Shown here piece by piece: positions 8,608 through 16,548 of a stretch of 64,000 nt of DNA. Below the pieces are notes generated by a model that saw nothing but the letters and a program-made list of their open reading frames with translations, was not told the DNA's origin and searched no databases. Source of the DNA: Mycolicibacterium helvum (GTDB lineage: Bacteria > Actinomycetota > Actinomycetes > Mycobacteriales > Mycobacteriaceae); assembly GCF_010731895.1 (NCBI RefSeq), contig NZ_AP022596.1:5766001-5830000 (forward strand). Reading direction: 5' to 3'. Position 1 is the first letter of the stretch; each line of letters starts with the position of its first letter. Made by a program: the position numbers and the translations under genes.

Positions 8608-9254
8608 CAGGGGTGAGCTTTGCTGTGCTCGACGTGGTCGTCGAACCCTTCGCGGTGAGCCCACAGCTCACCGCGCGGATCGACGTGGTGGCCGACGAGC
8701 CCGTGCATGCGCTTGCGTTGCGGTGCCAGGTCCGAATGGACCCACATCGGCGGCCGTACAGCGATGACGAGGCCGTCGGCCTGGCCGACATGTTCGGCCC
8801 ACGCGAACGGTGGGCCAACACCCAGCGCACCTTTATCTGGCAGCACGCCGCGGTAATGGTGCAGGGTTTCACCGACAGCACCCAGGTGGCGCTGCCGCTG
8901 GAATGCACCTACGACTTCGAAGTCACCGGGTCGAAGTACCTGCACGCGCTGCACGAGGGAACCGTTCCGTTGCAGTTCCTGTTCAGTGGCACCATCTTCG
9001 GCCCACCCCTGGCCGGCGGGCAGGGCGGATTCGCCGTCCAGCAGGTGCCGTGGGACCAGGAAGATCAGTACGACATGCCCGTCAGTGTCTGGCACGACCT
9101 GATCCGTCAGCACTACCCCAACAGCGGGTGGGTGCGGCTGAGGCGTGACACGGTGACCGCGCTGGCCGCCTACAAATCCGAGCGGGGCATGCTGGATATC
9201 GACGAGGCGGTCACCGCGTTGTTGGCCGGCGCACGGGCCGGAGATCTTCGGTGA
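8604..9254 (+). CDS. DUF6084 family hydrogenase-associated protein
   Basis: A 216-residue protein that starts four bases inside the previous gene (ATGA overlap). It is beta-rich, starting with VLDVVVEPFAVSPQLTARIDV, and contains a conserved aromatic stretch, RERWANTQRTFIWQHAAVMV. There is no Cys cluster, signal peptide or membrane segment. The family recurs beside group 1h hydrogenase genes. No biochemical role is known to me; a structural or assembly partner of the hydrogenase complex is a guess from context. Confidence 0.8.
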   Translation: MTGVSFAVLDVVVEPFAVSPQLTARIDVVADEPVHALALRCQVRMDPHRRPYSDDEAVGLADMFGPRERWANTQRTFIWQHAAVMVQGFTDSTQVALPLECTYDFEVTGSKYLHALHEGTVPLQFLFSGTIFGPPLAGGQGGFAVQQVPWDQEDQYDMPVSVWHDLIRQHYPNSGWVRLRRDTVTALAAYKSERGMLDIDEAVTALLAGARAGDLR

Positions 9255-10609
9255 TCGCGGGCTGGGACCGTGCCCGTACCATCGCCGACGCGGTGCTCTA
9301 CGAGGGATATCTGCTCTACCCCTACCGCGCGTCGTCGGCCAAGAACCACTCTCGTTGGCAGTTCGGGGTTTTGGGACCACCGGGAGCGGCCGAGGCAGCA
9401 TTCGGCGAGGACGACACGCTGTCGGCGCAGTTCCTGATCGACGGCGACGCCGCGCTCATGCTTGTGGTCAGGTTCCTGCACTTGCAGCGACGCGCCGTCG
9501 AGAAGCGCACCGAAGATGGGTGTTTCGAGCCGGTGGACGAATTATCCTGTGCCACAACGTCCTGGCTGACGTGGGACGAGGCGGTGGAGGCTGAGCTGAC
9601 TTTCGGTCCGCTCAGCATCGACGGCCACGGGCAGTCGTGGACGTTCCAGGTGGCGGCTCCGGCGGCGCGCAGCGTCGAGAACGTCGACGGCGGCCGCCTG
9701 GTCCGCTCCCGCCGCGCGGTACACGGACGTCTCACAGTGACGAGCGAACCCGACGGCGAGCTGTGGCGGATCACCACCGTGCTGCACAACACCACCGAGG
9801 TCACGAACGACCTCGCCCGCGACAAGGAGGCGGTCATCGCCATGTCGATGATCGGCACCCACCTCGTCGCCGAGGTGAGCGGAGGACAGCTGGTCTCGCT
9901 GCTCGACCCGCCCGACTCGGCAGTGACCGCGGTCGGCCGGTGCCACCAACACCGCTGCTTCCCGGTACTGGCAGGCCCGCCGGGTGACCTTGGGCTGCTG
10001 CTGGTATCGCCGATCATCCTCTACGACCATCCTGAGATCGCCGAGCAGAGCGAGGGCGCCCTCTACGACTCGACCGAGATCGACGAGATCCTGACGCTGC
10101 GGGTGATGACGATGACCGACGAGGAGAAGGCGCAGGCGCGCGCCACCGACCCCCTGGCCGCCCAGATCATCGATCGCTGCGACGCGATGTCGCCGGAGGC
10201 GATGCAGCGGCTGCATGGTGTCCTTCGCGACCCGCACGCCGGCTTGATCCCCGAAATCCCCGAAGGTGTCAACTGGTGGGATCCGGTCGCCGACAATGCC
10301 GTTGCACCCGAGATCGATGCGGTCCTGGTCAACGGAATCCGGCTGGCGCGGGGCGCCAAGGTGCGGCTGCGGCCGTCGCGACGGGCCGACGCACAGGACA
10401 TGTTCTTCGCGGGCAGGGTCGCCACCGTCGCCTCGGTGCACGAGACCGTCGACGGCGATCAACAAGTCGGGGTGACGGTCGATGACGACCCGGCCGCCGA
10501 CCTTCACGACTGGTACGGGCGATATCTGTACTTCGCGCCCGACGAGCTCGAGCCGTTGGAGTCGAGCCTGGAATCGAGCAGTGAGAGGAGTTCGACATGG
10601 CAACAATAG
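9251..10609 (+). CDS. Hydrogenase-operon protein of unknown function
   Basis: A 452-residue protein conserved in hydrogenase operons of this type; I recognise no catalytic family. It overlaps the previous gene by four bases. The N-terminal two thirds are beta-rich (VLYEGYLLYPYRASSAKN is a typical opening). The C-terminal 100 residues (GIRLARGAKVRLRPS, then MFFAGRVATVASV) look like an SH3-like or beta-barrel domain followed by an acidic, Ser-rich tail. There is no membrane segment. Its last 13 bases overlap the start of the small membrane-peptide gene. The function is likely in maturation or quinone coupling (inference). Confidence 0.78.
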   Translation: MIAGWDRARTIADAVLYEGYLLYPYRASSAKNHSRWQFGVLGPPGAAEAAFGEDDTLSAQFLIDGDAALMLVVRFLHLQRRAVEKRTEDGCFEPVDELSCATTSWLTWDEAVEAELTFGPLSIDGHGQSWTFQVAAPAARSVENVDGGRLVRSRRAVHGRLTVTSEPDGELWRITTVLHNTTEVTNDLARDKEAVIAMSMIGTHLVAEVSGGQLVSLLDPPDSAVTAVGRCHQHRCFPVLAGPPGDLGLLLVSPIILYDHPEIAEQSEGALYDSTEIDEILTLRVMTMTDEEKAQARATDPLAAQIIDRCDAMSPEAMQRLHGVLRDPHAGLIPEIPEGVNWWDPVADNAVAPEIDAVLVNGIRLARGAKVRLRPSRRADAQDMFFAGRVATVASVHETVDGDQQVGVTVDDDPAADLHDWYGRYLYFAPDELEPLESSLESSSERSSTWQQ

Positions 10610-10716
10610 GGTGGGTGGCGACCGTCGCGGTGGGCGTCATCATCGTCGGCGGTGTGGTGGTGGGCGTGAGTTCCATCCCCGATATCCGCCGCTACCTCAA
10701 GATGCGGAGCATGTAG
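10597..10716 (+). CDS. 39-residue membrane peptide of the hydrogenase operon (DUF6893-like)
   Basis: The ATG at 10597 lies 6 bases after a clear ribosome site (GAGAGGAG, 10583-10590). The product begins MATIGWVATVAVGVIIVGG, continues as one hydrophobic helix, and ends in the basic segment DIRRYLKMRSM. This is a single-pass membrane peptide with a cytosolic positive tail, as found in this position in other actinobacterial hydrogenase operons. It may help attach the complex to the membrane (inference). Its TAG stop is immediately followed, in the same frame, by the maturation-protease coding sequence. Confidence 0.8.
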   Translation: MATIGWVATVAVGVIIVGGVVVGVSSIPDIRRYLKMRSM

Positions 10717-10719
10717 CCC

Positions 10720-11187
10720 ACGTCTCGCATACTCGTCGCCGGTATCGGCAACATCTTCCTCGGAGACGACGGATTCGGCCCCGAGGTACTGCGACATGTG
10801 GCAGCCCACCCGCCCGACGATCAGGTCCGGGTTGCCGATTACGGCATCCGCGGAATGCACCTGGCCTATGACCTGCTCGACGGCTGGGACGCACTGGTCC
10901 TGGTGGATGCCATCCCTGACCGGGGCGCACCGGGAACCGTCCGAGTCTTCGAAGCCGATCACGAAACACTCTCCACACCAGCCGGTTTCGATGCGCACAG
11001 CATGGACCCAGGTACGGTGTTCGCCAGCCTGACCGCCCTCGGCGGCACCGCGCCGCGCACCGTGGTGATCGGTTGCGAAGTCCAGACGGTCGCTGACGGA
11101 ATCGGGTTGAGTGACGTGGTGAACGCCGCCGTGCCAGAAGCCGTGCACGCGGTGCAGACAGTGCTGACGATGCTGCGGGAGGGCTGA
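10720..11187 (+). CDS. hupD: Hydrogenase maturation protease (HupD/HycI family), non-canonical start
   Basis: The nickel-dependent endopeptidase that trims the large-subunit C-terminus. The frame reads RILVAGIGNIFLGDDGFGP from directly after the TAG of the small peptide gene. Counting from ACG at 10720, the nickel ligands fall at Glu22, Asp63 and His93, matching Glu16/Asp62/His93 of HybD. No ATG, GTG or TTG occurs between the TAG (10714-10716) and the GIGN motif. The first canonical codon, GTG at 10798, would delete the motif and Glu22. ACG at 10720 or ATA at 10729 are the candidate starts, perhaps translationally coupled to the upstream stop. The length of 155 residues fits the family. Confidence 0.85.
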   Translation, partial: TSRILVAGIGNIFLGDDGFGPEVLRHVAAHPPDDQVRVADYGIRGMHLAYDLLDGWDALVLVDAIPDRGAPGTVRVFEADHETLSTPAGFDAHSMDPGTVFASLTALGGTAPRTVVIGCEVQTVADGIGLSDVVNAAVPEAVHAVQTVLTMLREG

Positions 11188-11190
11188 CCG

Positions 11191-11451
11191 ATGTGTCTGG
11201 GAATTCCCGGTCAGGTGATCCGCATGCTGGACGGCTACGGTGACCAGTTGGCACTGGTGGACGTCGCAGGCGAGAACCGCAAGGTCAACATCGGCATGCT
11301 GCCCGAAGAGACGTTCCGCCCCGGCGACTGGGTGATCATCCACATGGGATTCGTGGTCGACAAGACCGACAAGGCCGGCGCCGACGAGGCGATGGCCGGC
11401 CTTCGGCTGATGGGGTCGGGTCTCGACGAACTCTCTTCGGGCCCGCCGTGA
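11191..11451 (+). CDS. hypC: HypC, hydrogenase maturation chaperone
   Basis: An 86-residue HypC/HupF family protein beginning MCLGIPGQV. The essential Cys2 binds the Fe(CN)2CO moiety with HypD and delivers it to the large subunit. The remaining sequence is the short beta-barrel DVAGENRKVNIGML, then PGDWVIIHMGFVVDK. It starts three bases after the protease gene stops, and its own stop overlaps the next GTG. hypD, hypE and hypF are not in the window. Confidence 0.95.
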   Translation: MCLGIPGQVIRMLDGYGDQLALVDVAGENRKVNIGMLPEETFRPGDWVIIHMGFVVDKTDKAGADEAMAGLRLMGSGLDELSSGPP

Positions 11452-12212
11452 CCGCGGTGTCCGAAACTCCACTGCCCGGCCGGGAGTTGTTCGCCAGTTA
11501 CGCCTTTCCGCCCAACGAGCTGGGCTACTGCGGCCCACCCGATTCGACGGTGCTGCTCAGCGGACAAGGCCCGGCCGCCATCGACCGGCACGCCAAAGGT
11601 TTCGACGGCGCGTGGCCGTATCTCGAGGAGATCGCGACGGCGTCGGGCCTGCACGACCCGCTCGATCCGGAGGCGGTTCGTTCCTACTGGGTCGGCGGCC
11701 CGTTGCTGGCCCGGGTGGACGGTCACCGCATGCTGAACCGGTTGCGCGCGGCGCTGCCCGGCCAACCCACTGGACTACTCGACGATCTTGACGACCCGTC
11801 GGAGCTGTTGGCTCACCACAGTTTCCACGTGTTCGTGGTGTATCCCTGGGTGCGATTTCTCGACGCCGATCCCGGTCATCCCCTGCGGATCCTGCAGTCC
11901 TGCCGGATCCGGTGGGGCGTCGTCGATTCGGTGGACGACCACCATGTCGTCATCACCTCATCGCCGGTCCGTTACGACTCCGGTCTCCTCGTGCTCGGCG
12001 ACGCGGCGCCGGAGCGGGTGCGGTGGCGCCGCGAGGACGGGGTGTCACTGGCACCGCGACCGGCACTGGGTACCACGGTAAGCGCCCACTGGGACTGGGT
12101 GTGCGGCACCATCGACGGACCGGACTGTGAAGCACTGGCCGCCGCGACCCGTTCGACCCTGAACCTGGTCAACCGGGTGCGCCGCCAACGGCCGGCGGAC
12201 AAGTACCGATAA
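11448..12212 (+). CDS. DUF6390 family hydrogenase-operon protein
   Basis: The last gene of the operon, 254 residues, starting at a GTG that overlaps the hypC stop (GTGA). It begins GRELFASYAFPPNELGYCGPP and contains LLAHHSFHVFVVYPWVRFL. It has no membrane segment and only three scattered Cys. Families of this type occur at the end of group 1h hydrogenase operons; the function is unknown. The downstream gene is convergent and ends 45 bp away, so transcription should stop here. Confidence 0.8.
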   Translation: MTAVSETPLPGRELFASYAFPPNELGYCGPPDSTVLLSGQGPAAIDRHAKGFDGAWPYLEEIATASGLHDPLDPEAVRSYWVGGPLLARVDGHRMLNRLRAALPGQPTGLLDDLDDPSELLAHHSFHVFVVYPWVRFLDADPGHPLRILQSCRIRWGVVDSVDDHHVVITSSPVRYDSGLLVLGDAAPERVRWRREDGVSLAPRPALGTTVSAHWDWVCGTIDGPDCEALAAATRSTLNLVNRVRRQRPADKYR

Positions 12213-12256
12213 ATCGCCCCAAGCATTGAGAAAAGAGGGCACGGCGTTCGCCGTCA

Positions 12257-12676
12257 CTACTCGTTCGTGCGCAGTTCCCAGGGCTGCATCCCGAGCGCAT
12301 CCGCAAGGTGCCCCTGCATCTGGACGCCGGAAGGCAAGGGACGCCACCATATGGTCACCTCGGCGATCTTGCCGTCCGCGTCGAGCAGGAAATAATCCAT
12401 CCCGTCGACGGCGGTGTCTTCGATTTGCAGCCGGAAGTACGCGGCGTGGTGCGTCTGTCCGCTAAGGACTTCGGAGTAGGTGAGGTTGGCCTCCGCGCCG
12501 ACTCCTTGGATGGCTTTAAGGACTGCCTTCCGGCCGGTGAGTGGCTCGTCGCTGAGCGGGCCGTACATCACCACGTCCTCGGCGAGGATTCCGGAAAGGG
12601 CGCTTGCGTCGGCGCCGCCGTGCATGGTGTCGACGAAGAATTCCACGGTGCCACGGTTCGGGGCAAAGGCCGTCAC
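12257..12676 (-). CDS. SnoaL-like / NTF2-fold protein
   Basis: A 139-residue protein with the NTF2-like cone fold pattern: an N-terminal helix (GTVEFFVDTMHGGADASALSG), then LAEDVVMYGPLSDEPLTGRKAV and a beta sheet ending IAEVTIWWRPL. Such proteins act as small isomerases, hydrolases or ligand binders; the substrate cannot be inferred. It lies 46 bp downstream of the SDR gene on the same strand, so the two are probably co-transcribed under the divergent TetR regulator. Confidence 0.82.
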   Translation of the reverse strand: MTAFAPNRGTVEFFVDTMHGGADASALSGILAEDVVMYGPLSDEPLTGRKAVLKAIQGVGAEANLTYSEVLSGQTHHAAYFRLQIEDTAVDGMDYFLLDADGKIAEVTIWWRPLPSGVQMQGHLADALGMQPWELRTNE

Positions 12677-12722
12677 AGTACTCCTAATGTCCTATTTTGC
12701 TTGTGGTTTGGGAGAGTCTCAG

Positions 12723-13457
12723 TCAGATCACCGTGGTGCCGCCGTCGACGACGAGTTCCTGGCCGTTGACATAGCTCGAGTCATCGGAGGCGAGGAACAA
12801 CGCGGCCGCAGCGATCTCCTCTGGGCGGCCCATCTCTCGCCGCGGGATCACGGACTCGAACTGCGCCTTCATTTCGTCGTCCATCACCTCTGCCAACATC
12901 GGCGAGGCGACCTGCCCGGGGGTCAGCACGTTCACCCGGATCTTCCTGTCCCTCAACTCCGACACCCACACCCGTGCGTAGGCGGGCAGCACGGCCTTGC
13001 TTCCCGCGTACACACTCCAATTGGGGTAGCCGCGCAGCGATGCGTTCGACCCGGTCATGAAGATCGAGCCGCCATCATTGAACAGCGGCAGCGCCTTCTG
13101 GACGGCGAACAGCGTGCCGCGCGCATTCAGCGAGAAGGCGGCATCGAAGTCCTCCTCGGTGATTTCGCCGAGCGGGCTCTGCGCGCCCGTCCCGGCACTT
13201 GCCCACAACACGTCGATCGAGCCCTTTTCCTGCTTGACCGTGTCGTACAAACGGTCCAGATCGCTGAGGTCAGCCGAATCGCCTTGCACGCCAGTCACGT
13301 TCCGCCCGATCAAGTCGACGGCTTCGTTCACCGCGTCCTTCCGTCGGCCCGTGATGAAGACGTGGGCGCCTTCCTCGACGAACACCTTGGCACCGGCCAG
13401 CGCCATGCCACTTGTTCCGCCGGTGATCACTGCGACCTTGCCATCGAGCTTTCCCAC
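12723..13457 (-). CDS. Short-chain dehydrogenase/reductase
   Basis: A 244-residue classical SDR. The N-terminal dinucleotide motif is ITGGTSGMALAGA (a variant of GxxxGxG), followed by an Arg-rich ITGRRKD that suggests NADP(H). The catalytic Ser, Tyr and Lys are present in TGSNASLRGYPNWSVYAGSK. The C-terminus has the usual GRPEEIAAAALFLASDDSSYVNGQELVVDGG. It probably reduces or oxidises a small carbonyl or alcohol; the substrate is unknown. It is divergent from the TetR gene, with repeated operator-like sites between them. Confidence 0.93.
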   Translation of the reverse strand: MGKLDGKVAVITGGTSGMALAGAKVFVEEGAHVFITGRRKDAVNEAVDLIGRNVTGVQGDSADLSDLDRLYDTVKQEKGSIDVLWASAGTGAQSPLGEITEEDFDAAFSLNARGTLFAVQKALPLFNDGGSIFMTGSNASLRGYPNWSVYAGSKAVLPAYARVWVSELRDRKIRVNVLTPGQVASPMLAEVMDDEMKAQFESVIPRREMGRPEEIAAAALFLASDDSSYVNGQELVVDGGTTVI

Positions 13458-13489
13458 GATTCACTCCGCTCGTTTGAGATTGCCGATGT

Positions 13490-13557
13490 TATGTACACCG
13501 ATCTGATTACTTAATGTAGCGACCGGCCATGGGCAACGCAAGCTATGTACACCGATC
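13490..13557. promoter_or_regulatory. Repeated operator-like sites between SDR and TetR genes
   Basis: The 14-base sequence TATGTACACCGATC occurs twice, at 13490-13503 and 13544-13557, in the same orientation with starts 54 bases apart. The second copy continues as GGTAC, so ACCGATCGGT forms a perfect palindrome. Both lie in the divergent promoter region. This is the arrangement expected for autoregulation by the adjacent TetR protein (inference). Confidence 0.55.
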
Positions 13558-13584
13558 GGTACCCCGCTGGGCTACGCTGGGCGC

Positions 13585-14202
13585 ATGACGGAGTTGGAGA
13601 AGGGGCCGCGCGGCCTGCGCCGCGGCAGGGGCGCGCGAGAGCGCATCCTCGGCGCTTCACGTCAACTGTTCCGTGATCAAGGCATCAACAACACCGGCCT
13701 GGACCAACTCTGCGCGGTGGCCCAGGTGTCCAAGCGCACGTTCTACCAGCACTTCACCGGCAAGGATCAGCTGATCGCCGAACACCTCCGCCGATTCGAC
13801 CCCGACGTCCTGTCCGAGGTGTTCGACCGCACCGACCTCACACCCCGCGAACGGCTCCTCGCCGTCTTCGATATTCATGCGCCGCTGTGCCCGTTCATCG
13901 CGGCCGCCGTCGAAATCCACGACCCGGACCACCCGGCACGCGTACACGCCGCCGACTACAAGAAGGCTTTTGCCGCGCGGCTCGCCGAAACCGCTCGGCA
14001 GGCAGGCGCTTCCAACCCCGAACGACTCGGCGAACAGCTGGCGCTTCTTTTGGATGGCGCGTCGGCCCGCAACCGAGTCCTCAACACCGACACCTTCGCC
14101 ACCGCCGCCGCCACCGCCGCCGTCCTCATCGACAACGCCGTCCCTAGCCCAGCGGTACCGCCCGACGCAGCCGGGGACCCGGCAACCGAGGCTGCATCTT
14201 GA
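13585..14202 (+). CDS. TetR/AcrR family transcriptional regulator
   Basis: A 205-residue regulator. The N-terminal HTH is clear: ERILGASRQLFRDQGIN, then LDQLCAVAQVSKRTFYQHF. The C-terminal ligand-binding domain resembles the TetR_C group seen with short-chain dehydrogenases, ending in a disordered Pro/Ala-rich tail. It is divergent from the SDR-SnoaL pair and probably represses it through the repeats at 13490-13557. Confidence 0.93.
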   Translation: MTELEKGPRGLRRGRGARERILGASRQLFRDQGINNTGLDQLCAVAQVSKRTFYQHFTGKDQLIAEHLRRFDPDVLSEVFDRTDLTPRERLLAVFDIHAPLCPFIAAAVEIHDPDHPARVHAADYKKAFAARLAETARQAGASNPERLGEQLALLLDGASARNRVLNTDTFATAAATAAVLIDNAVPSPAVPPDAAGDPATEAAS

Positions 14203-14203
14203 T

Positions 14204-14223
14204 CGTCAGTCACCTGACGGATG
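14204..14223. promoter_or_regulatory. Operator copy A of the CATCAGTC palindrome
   Basis: CGTCAGTC-ACCT-GACGGATG, two mismatches from the consensus CATCAGTC-N4-GACTGATG. It lies 60 bp upstream of the hydrolase start at 14283. It is the weakest of the five copies. Confidence 0.5.
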
Positions 14224-14282
14224 GACGACGCGCGCTGGTCGCTCACACTTGAGGCGATAGCCAAATCAGGAGGCGCGGTGGT

Positions 14283-15269
14283 GTGACGGTGGATCCGCAT
14301 CGATTCGGCCTCGATCCGGCCGCGCTCGCTTTCCTGGACTCCACATCGTCAGACCCGCTGCCCCAATATCGGTCACCGTCCGCGGTGCGCTCGGCATCGT
14401 CCGCGCTACAACGCCAGCGCCCCGAGCCCCGGTCGGGATCTGTTGCCACGACGGAGCACTGGGTCACCATCACGACACCGGCACACGGTTCACTCCGGGT
14501 TCACATCGTGGAACGAGCCGATCGTTGCGCACCGTCAGCAGCCGTGATGTATCTGCACGGCGGCGGGTGGATGAGCGGAGATGCCGCCACGCACGACGGG
14601 ATCGTGCGCGAGTTGGCGATCAGGAGCAGGGCGGCGATCGTCTGTCCCGAGTACGCCCGCGCACCGGAAGCCTGCTATCCCGTCGCCCTGGAACAGGCCT
14701 ACGCAACCGCCCAGTGGTTGAGTACCGATGGCGGCAAACACGGACTGGATCCATGCCGGCTCGCCATTGCCGGCGACTCCGTGGGCGCCAATCTCGCCAT
14801 CGCCGCCGTGCTGCTGGCCGTACAGCGCAGCACCGTCGTATTTCGGCAACTGGTGGCCTTCACCCCGGTCATCGATGCCGACTTCGATACTGCCTCCTAC
14901 CGCTCGTTCGCCGAAGGCTTCGGTCTGCGCCGCGACGTGATGCAGTTTTACTGGGATCAGTACGTGCCTGATCCGCGCGACCGTCTGCGTGACACCGTCT
15001 CACCACTGCGCGCAGCTACCAGTGACCTGGCCCGTTTTCCACCATCGCTGATCATCACCGCCGAAGCGGACGTCGTGCGCGACGAAGGCGAGGCGTTCGC
15101 GGCACGCCTACGGGAGGCCGGCGCCCGTTCGACGGCGGTGCGCTACGAGGGCACGATTCACGGCTTCGCCGTGCTGACTGCGCTCAAGGAGTCCAGCGCC
15201 GCCAGGGCTGCGACCGCGCAGGCCGCGTCGATTCTGACAGCCGCCCTTGAGGATTCCGTCAGCCGCTGA
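14283..15269 (+). CDS. HSL-family alpha/beta hydrolase (paralogue A, canonical active site)
   Basis: A 328-residue carboxylesterase/lipase of the hormone-sensitive-lipase family. The oxyanion motif MYLHGGGWMSGD, the nucleophile elbow AGDSVGANLA, the acid AEADVVRDEG and the base His in GTIHGFAV are all present. It starts at GTG, downstream of operator copy A. It is closely related to the next gene and to the N-terminal domain of the fusion at 22445. Its stop lies 11 bp inside the convergent neighbour. It hydrolyses an ester of unknown structure. Confidence 0.92.
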   Translation: MTVDPHRFGLDPAALAFLDSTSSDPLPQYRSPSAVRSASSALQRQRPEPRSGSVATTEHWVTITTPAHGSLRVHIVERADRCAPSAAVMYLHGGGWMSGDAATHDGIVRELAIRSRAAIVCPEYARAPEACYPVALEQAYATAQWLSTDGGKHGLDPCRLAIAGDSVGANLAIAAVLLAVQRSTVVFRQLVAFTPVIDADFDTASYRSFAEGFGLRRDVMQFYWDQYVPDPRDRLRDTVSPLRAATSDLARFPPSLIITAEADVVRDEGEAFAARLREAGARSTAVRYEGTIHGFAVLTALKESSAARAATAQAASILTAALEDSVSR

Positions 15270-16233
15270 GCGCGCCGGAAAGCGCCTGCCGGACAAACCA
15301 CACGCCTTGCTCGATGGCAGCGCGACTGGGTGCGGTACCGACCAACTGCCGCAACACCACGAAGTCGTGAATCGTGCCCAGGTAGCGCACCGCCGTGACG
15401 TCGACTCCAGCGGCGCGCAGCTTGACGGCGAATCCGGCGGCCTCGTCGCGGACCACATCGGCCTCCGCAGTCACCACCATCGTCGGCGGTAGACCGGTCA
15501 GATCCTCGAGTGTCGCGTAGAGCGGTGACACTGTGGGACATTCCGCACCGTCATCGCAATATTGATCCCAGTACCACGCCTGCTCCTCGCTGTGCAGGAG
15601 GAAGCCGGTGCCGAAAGTGCGATGGGACTGCGACGAGCACCGCGCATCGGTGGGCGGATAGTAGAGAAGCTGGGCTTTGAGCCGCGGCCCGCCGCGGGAT
15701 TTGACCAGCATCGCCACCGCGACCGCCAGCGTCGCGCCTGCGCAATCACCGGCGATCGCTAACTTCTTAGGGTCGAGCCCCAGATCACCTGCAGTGGCGT
15801 GGACCCATTGCAGGATCGCGTAACACTCCTCCAAGGCCACCGGATAGCGCGCTTCGGGGGTTCGGCTGTACTCCGGAAGGACCACCGCAGCCCGGCACCC
15901 GGTGGCGAACTCACCGACGATGGCGCCGTGGGTCTGCGCATCACCGAACATCCACCGGCCGCCATGCAGATAGAACACCGCCGGCAGCGGTTCTCGAACT
16001 TCCCGGGGCCGAACAACCCAGAACCCTGTCAGCCCGGACGGGCCGACCGCAGCCGTGTGGAATCGTGCCACCACACCGGGGCTCTCGATCGTCGACTGCT
16101 GCGCCTCCTGCAGCGCCATCCTTCCGTCTTGGGGACCCAACTCGCGCAGGGTGGGCGGAGTCCGCATCGCCTTGAGCAGAGCCGCGGTCGCCGCATCGAG
16201 GACCACACCGCCAGGTCGCCGATCGGTACTCAC
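15259..16233 (-). CDS. HSL-family alpha/beta hydrolase with Cys in place of the nucleophile Ser (paralogue B)
   Basis: GTG at 16233 gives a protein of 324 residues starting MSTDRRPGGVVLDAATAAL; the frame extends to 16335 but the added residues are low complexity. The fold is that of paralogue A, but the elbow reads AGDCAGATLA (codon TGC), so the serine nucleophile is cysteine. The oxyanion motif is YLHGGRWMFGD instead of HGGGW. The acid (AEADVVRDEA) and the base (GTIHDFVV) are intact. It may be a slow or altered-specificity enzyme, or a binding protein. Operator copy B lies 120 bp upstream. Confidence 0.88.
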   Translation of the reverse strand: MSTDRRPGGVVLDAATAALLKAMRTPPTLRELGPQDGRMALQEAQQSTIESPGVVARFHTAAVGPSGLTGFWVVRPREVREPLPAVFYLHGGRWMFGDAQTHGAIVGEFATGCRAAVVLPEYSRTPEARYPVALEECYAILQWVHATAGDLGLDPKKLAIAGDCAGATLAVAVAMLVKSRGGPRLKAQLLYYPPTDARCSSQSHRTFGTGFLLHSEEQAWYWDQYCDDGAECPTVSPLYATLEDLTGLPPTMVVTAEADVVRDEAAGFAVKLRAAGVDVTAVRYLGTIHDFVVLRQLVGTAPSRAAIEQGVWFVRQALSGALSG

Positions 16234-16351
16234 TGATGGTGTCCTCACCCGCTCGGACGCGGTCCCCGAAGCGCCGCGTGGTGGAAAAGACAACTGCGCC
16301 CGACCGACAGACGACCGGTCTGGCGATCGTCGCACTCACCTGCCCAGAAAT

Positions 16352-16373
16352 TCATCAGTCATCCGACTGATGA
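16352..16373. promoter_or_regulatory. Operator copy B, perfect palindrome
   Basis: TCATCAGTC-ATCC-GACTGATGA, a perfect inverted repeat with 9-base arms. It lies in the 315-bp gap between the divergent hydrolase (start 16233) and bicupin (start 16549), so it could control both. Apart from this site the gap shows no gene. Confidence 0.7.
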
Positions 16374-16548
16374 CGCCGCAGCGCGTTGGGCTGACACTCG
16401 AAACCAGCTCGGGACGCTGTCTATACCGCTAGCAGGAAGGGACGAGGTAGCGCCTGCGGCAACCCGTGATTGTGGTCAGCGTCCATGACACCAGACCCCC
16501 AGTCGACAACAGTGACATCTGACAGCCTGACAGATCCGGAGACGCATC

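Noticed and set aside
16234..16335. N-terminal extension of hydrolase B
   Set aside because: The added residues (RRSPDRSSVGRAQLSFPPRG) are low complexity, have no counterpart in paralogue A, and GTG at 16233 gives the expected length.
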